From NCBI RefSeq assembly GCF_012843675.1, contig NZ_JABAFO010000003.1, positions 1 to 64,000 on the forward strand: a stretch of DNA of 64,000 nt, written 5' to 3'. Position 1 is the stretch's first letter. Every line of letters begins with the position of its first letter. Positions 49,963 through 58,618 of the stretch are shown here, one piece after another. The notes below the pieces were generated by a model. That model had not been told where the DNA came from, did no database searches, and worked only from the letters and a program-made list of their open reading frames with translations. The stretch is from Lactobacillus sp. MRS-253-APC-2B. GTDB taxonomy: Bacteria; Bacillota; Bacilli; Lactobacillales; Lactobacillaceae. Both the position numbers and the translations under genes were made by a program.

Positions 49963-49968
49963 TATAAT
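49963..49968 (+). promoter_or_regulatory. -10 box of the LacI-family regulator gene
   Basis: TATAAT at 49963-49968, 33 bp before the start codon. No good -35 hexamer. No copy of the TTGATAAACG operator is present here, so this gene is probably not repressed by its own product. Confidence 0.6.
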
Positions 49969-50000
49969 AGTAGGACAATCATTTCAACGAGGTCAGAGAT

Positions 50001-50948
50001 ATGGTAGCTAAACTAAAAGACGTCGCTAAATTAGCTGGCGTCTCAGTCACGACGGTTTCTCGCGTTATCAATAATTATGGATCATTGAGCGAGAAAACCA
50101 TTAATAAGGTCCACGAGGCCATGCGTGAGCTGAACTATCAGCCCAATGCACTGGCACGTGCGATGCAGGGCAAGCCATCCAAGTTTATCGGCTTGATCTT
50201 CCCTAACATTATCAATCCGTTTTATGCAGAGCTGGTAAATGATCTGGAGTATCGCCTGTTTGCCAAGGGTTACAAGACGATCATTGCCTCATCAGCACAG
50301 AATCCGGATATTGAGCATGACTATCTGGCAATGCTGATGGCCAATCAGGTTGATGGCATTATATCAGGTTCTCATAATTTGGGAATCGAGGAGTATCAGC
50401 GCATTAAGGCACCAATTGTATCGTTTGACCGTTACCTGGCCGACAATATTCCGATCGTATCAGCTGACAGCTATCGTGGCGGTCAGATGGCAGCAGAATA
50501 TCTGATTTCCAAAAACGTCAAGCATCCTGCAGTTCTGATTGATGAAGATACTTCGGTTTCACCAACGTTGAACCGGGTTCAGGGAGCTGTCGACTGTTTT
50601 GCTGCGCATCGAATTGAATATGTACCATTGGATGCCAAAAAGACGGATCTTCAGGCAACTTTTCCTGGGAAATATGATGGCGTGGTGGCAACCAATGACG
50701 TTGATGCCATAAAGATTATCCACTTGGCTGTCAGAGCCGGCAAGCAAATTAACAAGAATTTCCATGTTACGGGATATGACGGCTCAAAAATGATTCGTGA
50801 GTTGTCACCGGAACTGCCAACGGTTCAGCAGCCAACCGCCGCATTGTCGGAGCTTTTGATTGATACGCTGATGAAGCGTATTAAGAATCCGGCTGCCAGA
50901 TTAAATCCCCAGCTATTGATGGTTGATTTTCATTATCCAGAGATCTAG
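50001..50948 (+). CDS. LacI-family repressor of the sucrose module
   Basis: 315 residues. The N-terminal helix-turn-helix is KLKDVAKLAGVSVTTVSRVI, followed by the hinge YQPNALARAMQG. A periplasmic-binding-like effector domain (about 60-315) follows. Its closest functional fit is ScrR: it lies directly after MFS-sucrose phosphorylase, and the palindrome TTGATAAACGTTTATCAA has the CG-centred form LacI-family proteins bind. Ribosome site GAGGTC is modest. It is separated from the operon by a terminator and has its own -10. CcpA is an alternative reader of the operator. Confidence 0.88.
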   Translation: MVAKLKDVAKLAGVSVTTVSRVINNYGSLSEKTINKVHEAMRELNYQPNALARAMQGKPSKFIGLIFPNIINPFYAELVNDLEYRLFAKGYKTIIASSAQNPDIEHDYLAMLMANQVDGIISGSHNLGIEEYQRIKAPIVSFDRYLADNIPIVSADSYRGGQMAAEYLISKNVKHPAVLIDEDTSVSPTLNRVQGAVDCFAAHRIEYVPLDAKKTDLQATFPGKYDGVVATNDVDAIKIIHLAVRAGKQINKNFHVTGYDGSKMIRELSPELPTVQQPTAALSELLIDTLMKRIKNPAARLNPQLLMVDFHYPEI

Positions 50949-51006
50949 CAGGACTGCGGATTGATCATAATGGGCTTATTTTGGCCGTTTAAGGTTATAT
51001 ATAAAT

Positions 51007-51037
51007 AAAAAACGCGCCTGTCTAAGACGCGTTTTTT
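51007..51037. terminator. Bidirectional terminator
   Basis: AAAAAACGCG (51007-51016) pairs with CGCGTTTTTT (51028-51037) between the convergent LacI gene and the small minus-strand gene. Confidence 0.85.
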
Positions 51038-51038
51038 A

Positions 51039-51230
51039 TTAGTGCTTAGCCTGCATGAAGCGCCGCAAAAGACTGGATTCTTCATCCGTAGCGTTATCGC
51101 TTTGAGATTTGATGTCATGAACGCGTTCAACCGACATTTGACTGCCAAATGCGACCTGGTTGTCGGTCATTTCGTGGATCCGTTCAAATTCAATGATTTC
51201 TGCTGCTAGACTGTTGACTGGTTCGCTCAT
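51039..51230 (-). CDS. Small helical protein, possibly HTH-like
   Basis: 63 residues. A good ribosome site (AGGGAGAAAG) precedes ATG 51230. The middle (MTDNQVAFGSQMSVERVHDI) reads like a helix-turn-helix. It resembles a short protein family I recall from Lactobacillus genomes (LBP_cg2779-like) with no known function; that match is from memory. No membrane segment. Single gene ending at a shared terminator. Confidence 0.7.
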   Translation of the reverse strand: MSEPVNSLAAEIIEFERIHEMTDNQVAFGSQMSVERVHDIKSQSDNATDEESSLLRRFMQAKH

Positions 51231-51325
51231 TAAAACTTTCTCCCTTCCTGGTCATCTTCAAAATGACGATGGCTGCATACGTACGATATTACAATATTTA
51301 TTGTAAACTTTTCTGACCGTATATG

Positions 51326-51853
51326 CTAGAAGGCTTGAATAATCTTTACGATCCCAATCACGACTAAGTAAAACGAAATCAGCCAGACCATGGTAATAGC
51401 CGAAAGCATTGGTGAGAAGAGCAAAATGACGCCGATAATCAATCCCAGAATATCAAGAATGAATAACAGCCAGTAATAGCCGACGCTTAGCTGACGGAAG
51501 AAGCCAGCAATCGTCAGCTCATTGGCAGATCCGATGATGAACCAGAGTGCGAAGACTACGGCGATGACGGTAGTGCCGAAGTTTTGATATACCAAAAAGA
51601 CAATCCCTAAAACAATGTCTAAGATACCAGTACCAAGCAGCCAACCGGAGCGATAGCCAATCCATTCCTGCATTTTGCTGCGTGCCCAGAGCTCATAGAT
51701 TCCCTTTAACAGCAACCCAATGCCGACCAAAAGACAAAGCAGATGTAACGACTTGTCTGGGTGCATGAATGAAACGCAGCCTAGTGCTACCAAAACGATG
51801 CCCAGGATCAGACTGGCCCAGTCGAAACGCTTTTTGTATCCGTCCATTTCCAT
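51326..51853 (-). CDS. HdeD/DUF308-family membrane protein
   Basis: 175 residues from ATG 51853, 8 bases after AGGGGG; an ATG at 51859 is too close to that site. Six hydrophobic helices, the HdeD-like layout, with repeated ILGIVLVALG / ILDIVLGIVFL / ILGLIIGVILL units that suggest internal duplication. HdeD aids acid resistance in Escherichia coli; the role in Firmicutes is unknown. A cre-like site lies about 115 bp upstream. No partner gene is adjacent on its strand. Confidence 0.82.
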   Translation of the reverse strand: MEMDGYKKRFDWASLILGIVLVALGCVSFMHPDKSLHLLCLLVGIGLLLKGIYELWARSKMQEWIGYRSGWLLGTGILDIVLGIVFLVYQNFGTTVIAVVFALWFIIGSANELTIAGFFRQLSVGYYWLLFILDILGLIIGVILLFSPMLSAITMVWLISFYLVVIGIVKIIQAF

Positions 51854-51968
51854 AATCATTACCCCCTTAGATGTGGAATGCAAACACAACATGGATAATT
51901 GCAAAAATATAAAGAGACAATAACTAATCAAATGTTAACTACACTAGCCACATCACCACTTTTATGGG

Positions 51969-51982
51969 TGAAAGCGTTTTTA
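51969..51982. promoter_or_regulatory. Candidate catabolite-responsive element (cre)
   Basis: TGAAAGCGTTTTTA matches 13 of 14 positions of the CcpA consensus TGWAARCGYTTWCA. It sits between divergent genes, about 115 bp before the DUF308 gene and 140 bp before the gene at 52121. The rest of the gap is AT-rich promoter sequence. Confidence 0.55.
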
Positions 51983-52120
51983 TTTATACTTCTATTGTAA
52001 CTTATTTTATTAATAACGGCATGAGAAATAAGGAACAATTGCTGCAATGTGTTACAATTTATGTATAGAATTCAATGTTGTCTGACGCATTCAATACGGT
52101 CATTATAGGAGCAAGAAATT

Positions 52121-52744
52121 ATGAATTGGAACTGGTTGGGCTGGCTGCTTTGGATTGCAGCCATTGTTTTTATGGTCTGGGTTACTCACTATATCCGCGT
52201 CAAGCAACTCATGCTGATTGCCAAGACGAAGCGACGTTTTGACAAGAAGCTGTTTGTACGCTACGTGGTACTGGTTGTTTTGGCAATTGGCTGGTTAGGC
52301 GGCATGGCATATTTATCGTTTTTCCGGCGCGTTTCCTATGACGATACTCAAGCCGTTAAGATAACGACTGAATATGAGGCGCTACAGCTGAACAGTCAAG
52401 ACAATGATTACTACTACGTGATTGCCAAGCATGCCCAGGGCGGTACGCGGCCGATCGTTTCCTACACCTACTGGACGGATAATGCCAAGATGACGACTGA
52501 TGCGCGGGGAACCACGATCGTTGACAGTGATCGACTGGTTACCGGACAGGCAGCCGGCTATCCATGGAACATGAAAAAGCTAAAGGCCTATGACTCAAAG
52601 ACGGGTCATGCTTTTGTTGCCGTAATGACGATCAAATATCGCGATACGATCTTAAACGGGATGGGCGTTCGTTGCGGCAAGCTGGCTGATACGCATACTC
52701 TGATCAGAATTCCGGCTGCCAATATGGTTGATCAAAAAAAGTAA
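52121..52744 (+). CDS. Membrane-anchored protein of unknown function
   Basis: 207 residues. Two N-terminal membrane helices (WLGWLLWIAAIVFMVWVTHY and YVVLVVLAIGWLGGMAYLSF) flank a basic loop (KTKRRFDKKLFVR). About 140 residues outside or inside follow, with no recognisable motif. It resembles short lactobacillar membrane proteins of unknown role (LVIS_2131-like, from memory). AGGAGC precedes the ATG. It has no visible terminator before the efp leader. Confidence 0.75.
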   Translation: MNWNWLGWLLWIAAIVFMVWVTHYIRVKQLMLIAKTKRRFDKKLFVRYVVLVVLAIGWLGGMAYLSFFRRVSYDDTQAVKITTEYEALQLNSQDNDYYYVIAKHAQGGTRPIVSYTYWTDNAKMTTDARGTTIVDSDRLVTGQAAGYPWNMKKLKAYDSKTGHAFVAVMTIKYRDTILNGMGVRCGKLADTHTLIRIPAANMVDQKK

Positions 52745-52784
52745 ATAAATAAGTGGGTTTGTCAAGGCAAATCAACTGATTACA

Positions 52785-52943
52785 TGATATAGTAAAAGGT
52801 GGATGCTAAAATTGCGACAGTGCAATGGCGAGCACACGATAAAAGGCGATGAACGACGCCTCGATCGCAAAGATTTGAACGATCAAAAGCTCACGGTAAG
52901 CGTGGGTTAAGTTCAGTAATTAATAAAAGGAGTACTTAGTACA
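52785..52943 (+). ncRNA. Structured 5' leader of efp (candidate cis-regulatory RNA)
   Basis: An extended -10 (TG-A-TATAGT, 52785-52793) starts a leader of about 145 bases. Four hairpins can be drawn: ATTGC/GCAAT (52811-52826); GGCG/CGCC (52845-52860); GATCG+CAA / TTG+CGATC (52863-52884); GCTCACG/CGTGGGT (52889-52907). Alternative pairings exist: GAGC (52830-52833) with GCTC (52889-52892), and CACG (52835-52838) with CGTG (52901-52904), which would break the last hairpin. AAAAGGAG at 52924 is the ribosome site. I do not recognise a known riboswitch. Confidence 0.5.
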
Positions 52944-53501
52944 ATGATTCAAACGATTGATTTGAAAAAAGGCATGGTTTTTGAACGTGGCGGTAAGCTG
53001 TTGAAAGTTTTGCAAATCAACCACCACAAGCCAGGCAAGGGTAACACGTTGATGCAAATGGACATCCAAGACGTTCGGACTGGCTCCATTGTGCACACGA
53101 CGATGCGTCCTTCCGAAAAGGTTGAACAAGTCAACGTCGACAAAAAGAACGCTCAATACCTGTACGATGAAGGCAACACGGCGGTCTTCATGGACATGGA
53201 AACCTACGAACAATACGAAATCAGTGATGAACAGCTGACTGAAGAAAAGAAGTACTTGGTTGAAAACATGCAAGTGCAAATGGACTTCGTTGGCAGCGAA
53301 CTGGTTGGTATTGAATTGCCAACGACGGTCGTTCTGACGGTTGAACATACGGAACCAATGATCAAGGGGGCTACGATCGATGGCGGTGGCAAGCCTGCTA
53401 CGATGAGCACTGGTCTGGTTGTCAACGTGCCAGCCTTCATCAAGAACGGCGACCAAATCGTTGTCAACACGATGGACGGCAGCTACAAGTCACGGGCCTA
53501 A
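52944..53501 (+). CDS. efp: Elongation factor P
   Basis: 185 residues, normal three-domain OB-fold protein. Domain I contains the loop HHKPGKG with the conserved lysine (about residue 32) that enters the peptidyl-transferase centre. The C-terminal domain contains GLVVNVPAFIKNGDQIVVNT and ends DGSYKSRA. EF-P rescues ribosomes stalled at polyproline. In Gram-positives the lysine is often left bare or carries 5-aminopentanol; no modifying enzyme gene is nearby. It is preceded by an unusual structured leader and followed by a terminator shared with nnrE. Confidence 0.96.
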   Translation: MIQTIDLKKGMVFERGGKLLKVLQINHHKPGKGNTLMQMDIQDVRTGSIVHTTMRPSEKVEQVNVDKKNAQYLYDEGNTAVFMDMETYEQYEISDEQLTEEKKYLVENMQVQMDFVGSELVGIELPTTVVLTVEHTEPMIKGATIDGGGKPATMSTGLVVNVPAFIKNGDQIVVNTMDGSYKSRA

Positions 53502-53509
53502 CTAAGATT

Positions 53510-53543
53510 AAAAAACGATTCGTCAAAGTGCGAATCGTTTTTT
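53510..53543. terminator. Bidirectional terminator efp / nnrE
   Basis: AAAAAACGATTCG (53510-53522) pairs perfectly with CGAATCGTTTTTT (53531-53543). Confidence 0.88.
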
Positions 53544-53549
53544 ATTTAG

Positions 53550-54215
53550 CTATTTTTGATCAGAGTGGGATTCATGCTCGTCAATCCAATAGGTTCCCAT
53601 ATCATCGGCAATGATTACGCGACCGGCATATTGCTGACCCTCATTTTTAGTCAGCCCCAGCTTGTTAAAGGCAAACGTAACGGTTAGATCGGCCTTGACG
53701 GCAGTACCCATGATCTCACCGGTATCGGTATTGATCCCTGATGGCATGTCCACGGCGACTTTGGCAGCTTTTGAATTGTTGATGGCGTTGATGACATCGA
53801 CATAATGTCCTGCAACCGGCCGATCAATGCCAATCCCAAAAATCGCGTCAACGATCAAGGTTGCATCGTTTAAGACGCTTGGATCGTTAGCCTCTGGAAT
53901 GCGATAGTATTGGCAGATGTGGTCTTGCACCTGATGTTCTTTTGAGGCATGGTCAGGATTGCCCACGTTTAGAATCGTTACGTTGGCCCCGGCAATTTTT
54001 AGCATGCGTGCAACTGCCAAGCCATCGCCGCCATTGTTGCCGCTGCCGGCCACGACGACGACATGTTTCAGATAGATCGGCAAGGCATTGAGAATCTCAT
54101 CACGAACGGCTAAGGCAGCGCGTTCCATCAAGACCAGCGAAGGAATACCAATTTGTTTGATGGTGTAGGTATCGCAGCGTTTCATCTGGGCTGCAGTGAC
54201 GATTGGTTTTTCCAT
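53550..54215 (-). CDS. nnrE: NAD(P)H-hydrate epimerase
   Basis: 221 residues: a stand-alone YjeF N-terminal domain. The nucleotide-binding signature is VVAGSGNNGGDGLAVAR, and the acidic catalytic segment AIFGIGIDRPV follows. It interconverts the R and S forms of damaged hydrated NAD(P)H so that a separate dehydratase can repair them. That dehydratase is not fused here, nor seen in the window. Ribosome site GGAG before ATG 54215. It is divergent from the next gene. Confidence 0.92.
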   Translation of the reverse strand: MEKPIVTAAQMKRCDTYTIKQIGIPSLVLMERAALAVRDEILNALPIYLKHVVVVAGSGNNGGDGLAVARMLKIAGANVTILNVGNPDHASKEHQVQDHICQYYRIPEANDPSVLNDATLIVDAIFGIGIDRPVAGHYVDVINAINNSKAAKVAVDMPSGINTDTGEIMGTAVKADLTVTFAFNKLGLTKNEGQQYAGRVIIADDMGTYWIDEHESHSDQK

Positions 54216-54313
54216 AAAATCATCTCCAAAATCCGGTTTCTTTTAGCGTACCACTTTATTGGCTCAACCTAAAAGCGTACACTAAACATACTTAGATAAA
54301 TGAGGTGAGCCTA

Positions 54314-54718
54314 ATGGATTTAAATGCATACCTGCCATATTTCAAGAGCATGATTGATCGTAAAATCGGCTGGACCATCAGCGATCCAGAAGATGGCATC
54401 GTACGTGTGGGCTACCCGCTGTATGATAAACCGATGCTGGAATTTACACGTCGATTCCGCGCCAGTGCCGAATATGATCCGCATTATCGCAAGACGCTGC
54501 GCGCTGCTCGTATCAAGCCGCGCGTCAATGAAAAAACCGTTGCCCAAGTCTTAGAGTCAAATGATGTCAGACTAATTGGCGCAATGGTCTCTTTGATTGT
54601 TGACTGGGAAGAGGTTGAGGAAGGAACCTGGGCCCAGGCGCTGCAGTCTGGTGAGATGTATAATCTGACCAAGCGCTTGGCTGAGTTGACCAAGTCCCAG
54701 CCGGTTAACAAAGAATAG
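54314..54718 (+). CDS. Conserved hypothetical protein (DUF6508-like)
   Basis: 134 residues from ATG 54314 with GAGGTGAG upstream; a GTG at 54305 lies inside that site. Visible features are YPLYDKPMLEFTRRF, a basic central region and the segment GAMVSLIVDWEEVEEGTWAQ. The last resembles a conserved block of DUF6508 proteins as I recall them. No signal, membrane segment or catalytic motif. The next gene begins 10 bp after its stop, so they form a pair. Confidence 0.7.
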   Translation: MDLNAYLPYFKSMIDRKIGWTISDPEDGIVRVGYPLYDKPMLEFTRRFRASAEYDPHYRKTLRAARIKPRVNEKTVAQVLESNDVRLIGAMVSLIVDWEEVEEGTWAQALQSGEMYNLTKRLAELTKSQPVNKE

Positions 54719-54728
54719 GGGAACTGCA

Positions 54729-55055
54729 ATGAGCAAAAAGGATCAGTATCCCGTCAGCCGCTACACTGGGCTGCCCGTTGAAGATAATGGTAATGGCGGC
54801 TATCAGCTGCACTATGATGCTAGTGGTCAGATCAGACTGCATACCTGGCGAACGGGAAAACATACCAAGGGAAAATTTCGGCATGTCGGTCAACTGATGA
54901 TGACGGAAAATGGGTTAATGGTTATGATTGTCAAAAGCGAGCCGATGGCATTCAAAGATCGTCACAGTGAAGTACCGTTGGGGAGATTTCTTTCTGTCGA
55001 TGCTGATGAGACAACCATTAATAAAGGACTGCAGATTTTGGATCAGCAGTCATAA
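54729..55055 (+). CDS. Hypothetical protein, paired with upstream gene
   Basis: 108 residues. Ribosome site AGGGGAA before ATG 54729. Mostly beta-rich and polar, with GNGGYQLHYDASGQIRLHTW and a C-terminal helix. No known family recognised, no membrane segment. Co-transcribed with the 134-residue gene upstream and followed by a strong terminator. Confidence 0.7.
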   Translation: MSKKDQYPVSRYTGLPVEDNGNGGYQLHYDASGQIRLHTWRTGKHTKGKFRHVGQLMMTENGLMVMIVKSEPMAFKDRHSEVPLGRFLSVDADETTINKGLQILDQQS

Positions 55056-55093
55056 AAAAGGCGCAGTCGTTAGGACAACGATTGCGCCTTTTT
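55055..55093. terminator. Bidirectional terminator
   Basis: AAAAAGGCGCAGTCGTT pairs with AACGATTGCGCCTTTTT (one G-U), between convergent genes. Confidence 0.88.
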
Positions 55094-55123
55094 GAACAAA
55101 TTGAATCAACCGCGTTAAAATGG

Positions 55124-55492
55124 TTATAGATTTAGCATCTGCTTGATTAGTTCGGTTAAAACAACGCCTTGATTATGCTCGCGGTCTTTGGCGCCGTAAA
55201 GCAGAATCACATTGTCAGACTGTAGATGGGCTTTAACGTCTTCCAGCAGCTTTAAAAAGGCGGGGTTGTCAGCCAGCTCTTTTAAATAGCGTTCTTTAAA
55301 CTCACCGAACTTTTCGGGATCATGGCCAAACCATTTACGCAGCCCTTCACTGGGGGCTGAATCTTTGGCCCAGTCGTTTAAATGAGCGTTTGCTTTGGAG
55401 ATGCCGCGGGGCCAGCGACGATCGATCAGGATGCGCCAGCCGTCCAGATCAGCGGGTTTGTCATAGATGCGTTCAAGCTTTAGTTCATTCAA
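55124..55492 (-). CDS. DUF488-family protein
   Basis: 122 residues, starting at TTG 55492, 8 bases after GAGGTG. The family pattern is visible: LERIYDKP, ILIDRRWPRGISK, DWAKDSAPSEGLRKWFGHDP and a conserved C-terminal LLYGAKD. DUF488 proteins are small cytosolic proteins of unknown activity, common in lactobacilli. Divergent from the DNA glycosylase gene with a 64-bp gap. Confidence 0.85.
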   Translation of the reverse strand: MNELKLERIYDKPADLDGWRILIDRRWPRGISKANAHLNDWAKDSAPSEGLRKWFGHDPEKFGEFKERYLKELADNPAFLKLLEDVKAHLQSDNVILLYGAKDREHNQGVVLTELIKQMLNL

Positions 55493-55556
55493 TATCGTTC
55501 ACCTCAAGTAAGATGGATTCTACGTCAATTAAAACACTTTTTAGGGATGGTGTCGC

Positions 55557-56192
55557 ATGCTTTCAGAATATCAAAAGTTTTTTACGGGACGCCCAACGCC
55601 ACAAATAGCTAAAGATCTCTTAGGACGACTGCTGATCTTTCATGGCCCTCAAGGCGATGTTGGCGGTTGGATCGTTGAAACCGAAGCTTATGTAGGTGAA
55701 CAGGACTCAGCCTCGCATGCTTTTGGCGGTCGTCGAACTGATTATTCAGAGTCGCTGTATGGCATGCCAGGGGATCTTTATATTTATCAGATTCGCTCTC
55801 ATTACTGCATCGATATCGTGGTACAGAATCAAGAAGAACCACAAGGAGTTTTGATTCGGGCAATCGAGCCGGCAGTTGGCGTGGAGCAGATGATCAAGAA
55901 TCGTGGCCAGGATGGTTTTAATCTGACCAATGGACCAGGTAAACTAATGCAGGCACTGGGTATCCAGTCGCGCTCAATGGATGGTCAGCCAATGGAAAGA
56001 GCTAAGCTAAAGGTTGACTTAAAAGCAGAGCGTCATGTACCTCAAAAAATCGAAGCTGGCCCACGGATCGGCGTCAATGCCAAGGGTAAGGATGCCCTAA
56101 AGCCCTATCGCTTTATCGTGGCCGGTAATCCATACGTTTCCAAGATGAAGCGACGTGATGCAGATGATTTAACGCATGGTTGGAGGAATTGA
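55557..56192 (+). CDS. 3-methyladenine DNA glycosylase (AAG/MPG type)
   Basis: 211 residues, normal. Family blocks are GRPTPQIAKDLLGRLL, GGWIVETEAYVGEQDSASHAF, PGDLYIYQIRSHYCIDIV and NLTNGPGKLMQALGI. The glutamate in ETEAYVG activates the attacking water, and tyrosines nearby flip the base. It removes alkylated purines, hypoxanthine and ethenoadenine to start base excision repair. Its stop codon is one base before the next gene's start, so it heads the MoxR cassette transcript or at least overlaps it. Confidence 0.94.
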   Translation: MLSEYQKFFTGRPTPQIAKDLLGRLLIFHGPQGDVGGWIVETEAYVGEQDSASHAFGGRRTDYSESLYGMPGDLYIYQIRSHYCIDIVVQNQEEPQGVLIRAIEPAVGVEQMIKNRGQDGFNLTNGPGKLMQALGIQSRSMDGQPMERAKLKVDLKAERHVPQKIEAGPRIGVNAKGKDALKPYRFIVAGNPYVSKMKRRDADDLTHGWRN

Positions 56193-56193
56193 A

Positions 56194-57354
56194 ATGTCAC
56201 TTAGCTATCAACAAATGAAAATTGCCGTCCCATTGGTAATCAAGGCTGGCAATGTTCCCAGTATCGTCGGTGAAGCGGGGATTGGCAAGTCAGCACTGGT
56301 TGAAGAGATCGCTGATGAAATGAATGCCAAGCTTTATACTACGGTCGTCAGCCTGTCAGAAAAAGGAGATTTGGCGATTCCAGTGCCACCGTTGACCGAT
56401 CGATCGTTTGTAGCTACGCAGCATTACGGTACGCTGGCCAATGTTCAGTTTGGTTATTCAGAGACGCTGGTAGCAATCGTCAAGCAGGCTGAGGCTCATC
56501 CAGATCAGCCAATCATCTGGTTTTTAGATGAGTTCAATCGTGGTACGCAAGCAGTTCAAAGCGAACTAATGAATTTAGTATTACAGCGGCAGGTCAACTC
56601 GCTGAAACTGCCAGATCAGGTTCATATCGTCATTGCCGAAAATCCCGACAGTACGATGGAAAACTTTGCTGACAGCGATTATGGCGTTACGGCTGGAGAT
56701 GCCGCCATTCGTGACCGAACCGTGCGATTGGTCATGAAGGCGGCTGTTGATGACTGGCTTAAATGGGCCCGGCAGATTCAACCAGATGGTCAGCCTCGGA
56801 TTCATGAACTGGTAGCTAAATATATTCGCCTGCACCCAAATCTTTTGGCACCAGCTGATCATGAAAAAGACCTTTATCCAACACCGCGATCCTGGGCACG
56901 GGTTTCTGGCAACCTAAAACAACTGGAGCAGTTAGCTGAGAACGTTCAGGAGACGTTGGCGGCGGATCTGTTTAGTGGTGATCTGGGGTCCGAGGTTGGT
57001 GCAGCTTTTGCTAAATTTGTTGCTCAAAAAGGTCAGCAGCTTTCAGTCGCCGATTTGATCGATCATTCAACGCAGCTGCAGTTTGTTGCTGAAGTCGATC
57101 GTTTGACGGCGGTCAGACAGTGGACCAAAGAACTGACCAAGTATCCAATCACTCAATATCCGGCTCAATTTAAGAACTGTCTGTACGCGCTCAGTCCGGA
57201 CGGTCGCTTTGCCGTGGTTCAAGAACTCGGTGAGCAAGAGGCAGCAGTTGATCAGATTAAGGAACTTTATCAGGCAGCTAATGAAAACCCAGGCGGCGAT
57301 GCTGAACAGCTGTATCGTCTGTTGGAGAAAATTACCGTTGAAGCTGGTGATTAA
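56194..57354 (+). CDS. MoxR-type AAA+ ATPase
   Basis: 386 residues from ATG 56194 (TGGAGG upstream). Walker A GEAGIGKSALVEEI (about residue 26), Walker B IIWFLDEFNRGTQAVQ (about 110), sensor-1-like IAENPD and an arginine-finger region around AAIRDRTVRLV. C-terminal about 200 residues form a helical extension. MoxR ATPases work with VWA-domain proteins as chaperones for metal insertion or complex assembly. Here the VWA partner starts directly after the stop codon, with no gap. Client protein unknown. Confidence 0.9.
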   Translation: MSLSYQQMKIAVPLVIKAGNVPSIVGEAGIGKSALVEEIADEMNAKLYTTVVSLSEKGDLAIPVPPLTDRSFVATQHYGTLANVQFGYSETLVAIVKQAEAHPDQPIIWFLDEFNRGTQAVQSELMNLVLQRQVNSLKLPDQVHIVIAENPDSTMENFADSDYGVTAGDAAIRDRTVRLVMKAAVDDWLKWARQIQPDGQPRIHELVAKYIRLHPNLLAPADHEKDLYPTPRSWARVSGNLKQLEQLAENVQETLAADLFSGDLGSEVGAAFAKFVAQKGQQLSVADLIDHSTQLQFVAEVDRLTAVRQWTKELTKYPITQYPAQFKNCLYALSPDGRFAVVQELGEQEAAVDQIKELYQAANENPGGDAEQLYRLLEKITVEAGD

Positions 57355-58617
57355 ATGACTGATTTAAATGAAGCCGCTAAGCAACGACTGACCAAGGCCG
57401 TTGTTCATCTGCTGACAACGCAGCGCTTGAGTGGCGAGGTGCTGTTAGAGATGCCCCGCACTAAGAATCAGGATCTGGATGCGCCAGTTGGTCTGGCTTG
57501 GCAGGACAATCAGCTGGTCTTGGAATATAACGATCAACAGCTCAGTGAACTGTCTACGAATCAATTAAATGTCAGATTGCAGCATGAGGTGCTCCATGCC
57601 ATCTGGCAGCATCCATTGCGCTACGTTAGCAGTACGCATCCAAGAAAAGTAGCGCTGGCAACGGATATTGCCGTTAATCAGTATCTAAAGACGCCGCCAC
57701 AAGGAACCATGACTTTGGCCGATTTGGAAAAGCTGCTGCAGCGACCTCTGGCAGCACATCGAGACTCCAGGTATTATTTACGCGTCTTGACGCATTTGAC
57801 ACCAGCTGAAAAAGGGCGAATTGAAAAAGCCTGGGGCAAGCTTGAAGATGATGATGAAAATGAGCATCAGCGTAATGAAAAAAAGGCTGGCAAGGCTCAA
57901 AAAGCCGCGGCCAGTCATCAAGGATGGCAGACGGATCAGTCGGTTGATAATCCCGATCTGCAAAAAGCACGCTTGAAGTCATTGCTTACTAAGGCCTGGG
58001 AAAGTCTCAGCCAAAAGAACCGTGGCCTGCTGCCAGGCGAGATTCAAGCCGAATTGGAGCGCTTAACGCATCCGGAGCCATTGAACTGGCGGCAGCTTTT
58101 GATTCGGCTGTTGGGCAAAATTCCAAGCGGTAAGCAGGATACCAGAGCCCGTTTTAATCGACGGCAACCGCTCAGAATGGAACTGCCAGGTCAGATTGAT
58201 CGTTTAAATGCTGATATCTATGCATTTGTTGATAATTCCGGATCAATGAGTGATCAAGAGGTAGCCAACGTTTTGACGCAGCTGCAGTATTTGGCAGCTC
58301 AATTGAACTTACAAGTAGAAATCGTACCTTTTGATGCCAAGGTGCATGATGAGGGCGTTATGCGTCTTTTACCCGGCAAAAGCGCATCTTATCGCCGAAC
58401 CGGTGGCGGTGGAACCTGCTTTCAAGCAATCTTTGACTGGCTGCAGCAAAATCATATCGATCGTCAACAGGCAACGATCGTAATTTTGACCGATGGCTGG
58501 GGTGAAAGCGAGCTCAATGTTCATGGCTATCGTAATGTTTTATGGCTGTTGAGTACGGAAAGCGAGTTGTCGGTCAAGAGTCCACAGATGCGTTCCGTTA
58601 AGATTGGGGGAAATTAA
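57355..58617 (+). CDS. Metallopeptidase-like plus VWA domain protein (DUF2201 type)
   Basis: 420 residues. The N-terminal part has a zinc-peptidase motif HEVLHAIWQHP (His77-Glu78...His81) and the DIAVNQYL stretch expected downstream. A lysine/alanine/glutamate linker covers about 165-195. The C-terminal VWA domain (about 285-420) has a full MIDAS: DNSGSMS, a GGGGT threonine and LTDGWG aspartate. No signal peptide; cytosolic. The combination is the usual partner of MoxR ATPases. Whether the HExxH cleaves peptides or only holds metal is unknown. Confidence 0.88.
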   Translation: MTDLNEAAKQRLTKAVVHLLTTQRLSGEVLLEMPRTKNQDLDAPVGLAWQDNQLVLEYNDQQLSELSTNQLNVRLQHEVLHAIWQHPLRYVSSTHPRKVALATDIAVNQYLKTPPQGTMTLADLEKLLQRPLAAHRDSRYYLRVLTHLTPAEKGRIEKAWGKLEDDDENEHQRNEKKAGKAQKAAASHQGWQTDQSVDNPDLQKARLKSLLTKAWESLSQKNRGLLPGEIQAELERLTHPEPLNWRQLLIRLLGKIPSGKQDTRARFNRRQPLRMELPGQIDRLNADIYAFVDNSGSMSDQEVANVLTQLQYLAAQLNLQVEIVPFDAKVHDEGVMRLLPGKSASYRRTGGGGTCFQAIFDWLQQNHIDRQQATIVILTDGWGESELNVHGYRNVLWLLSTESELSVKSPQMRSVKIGGN

Positions 58618-58618
58618 A

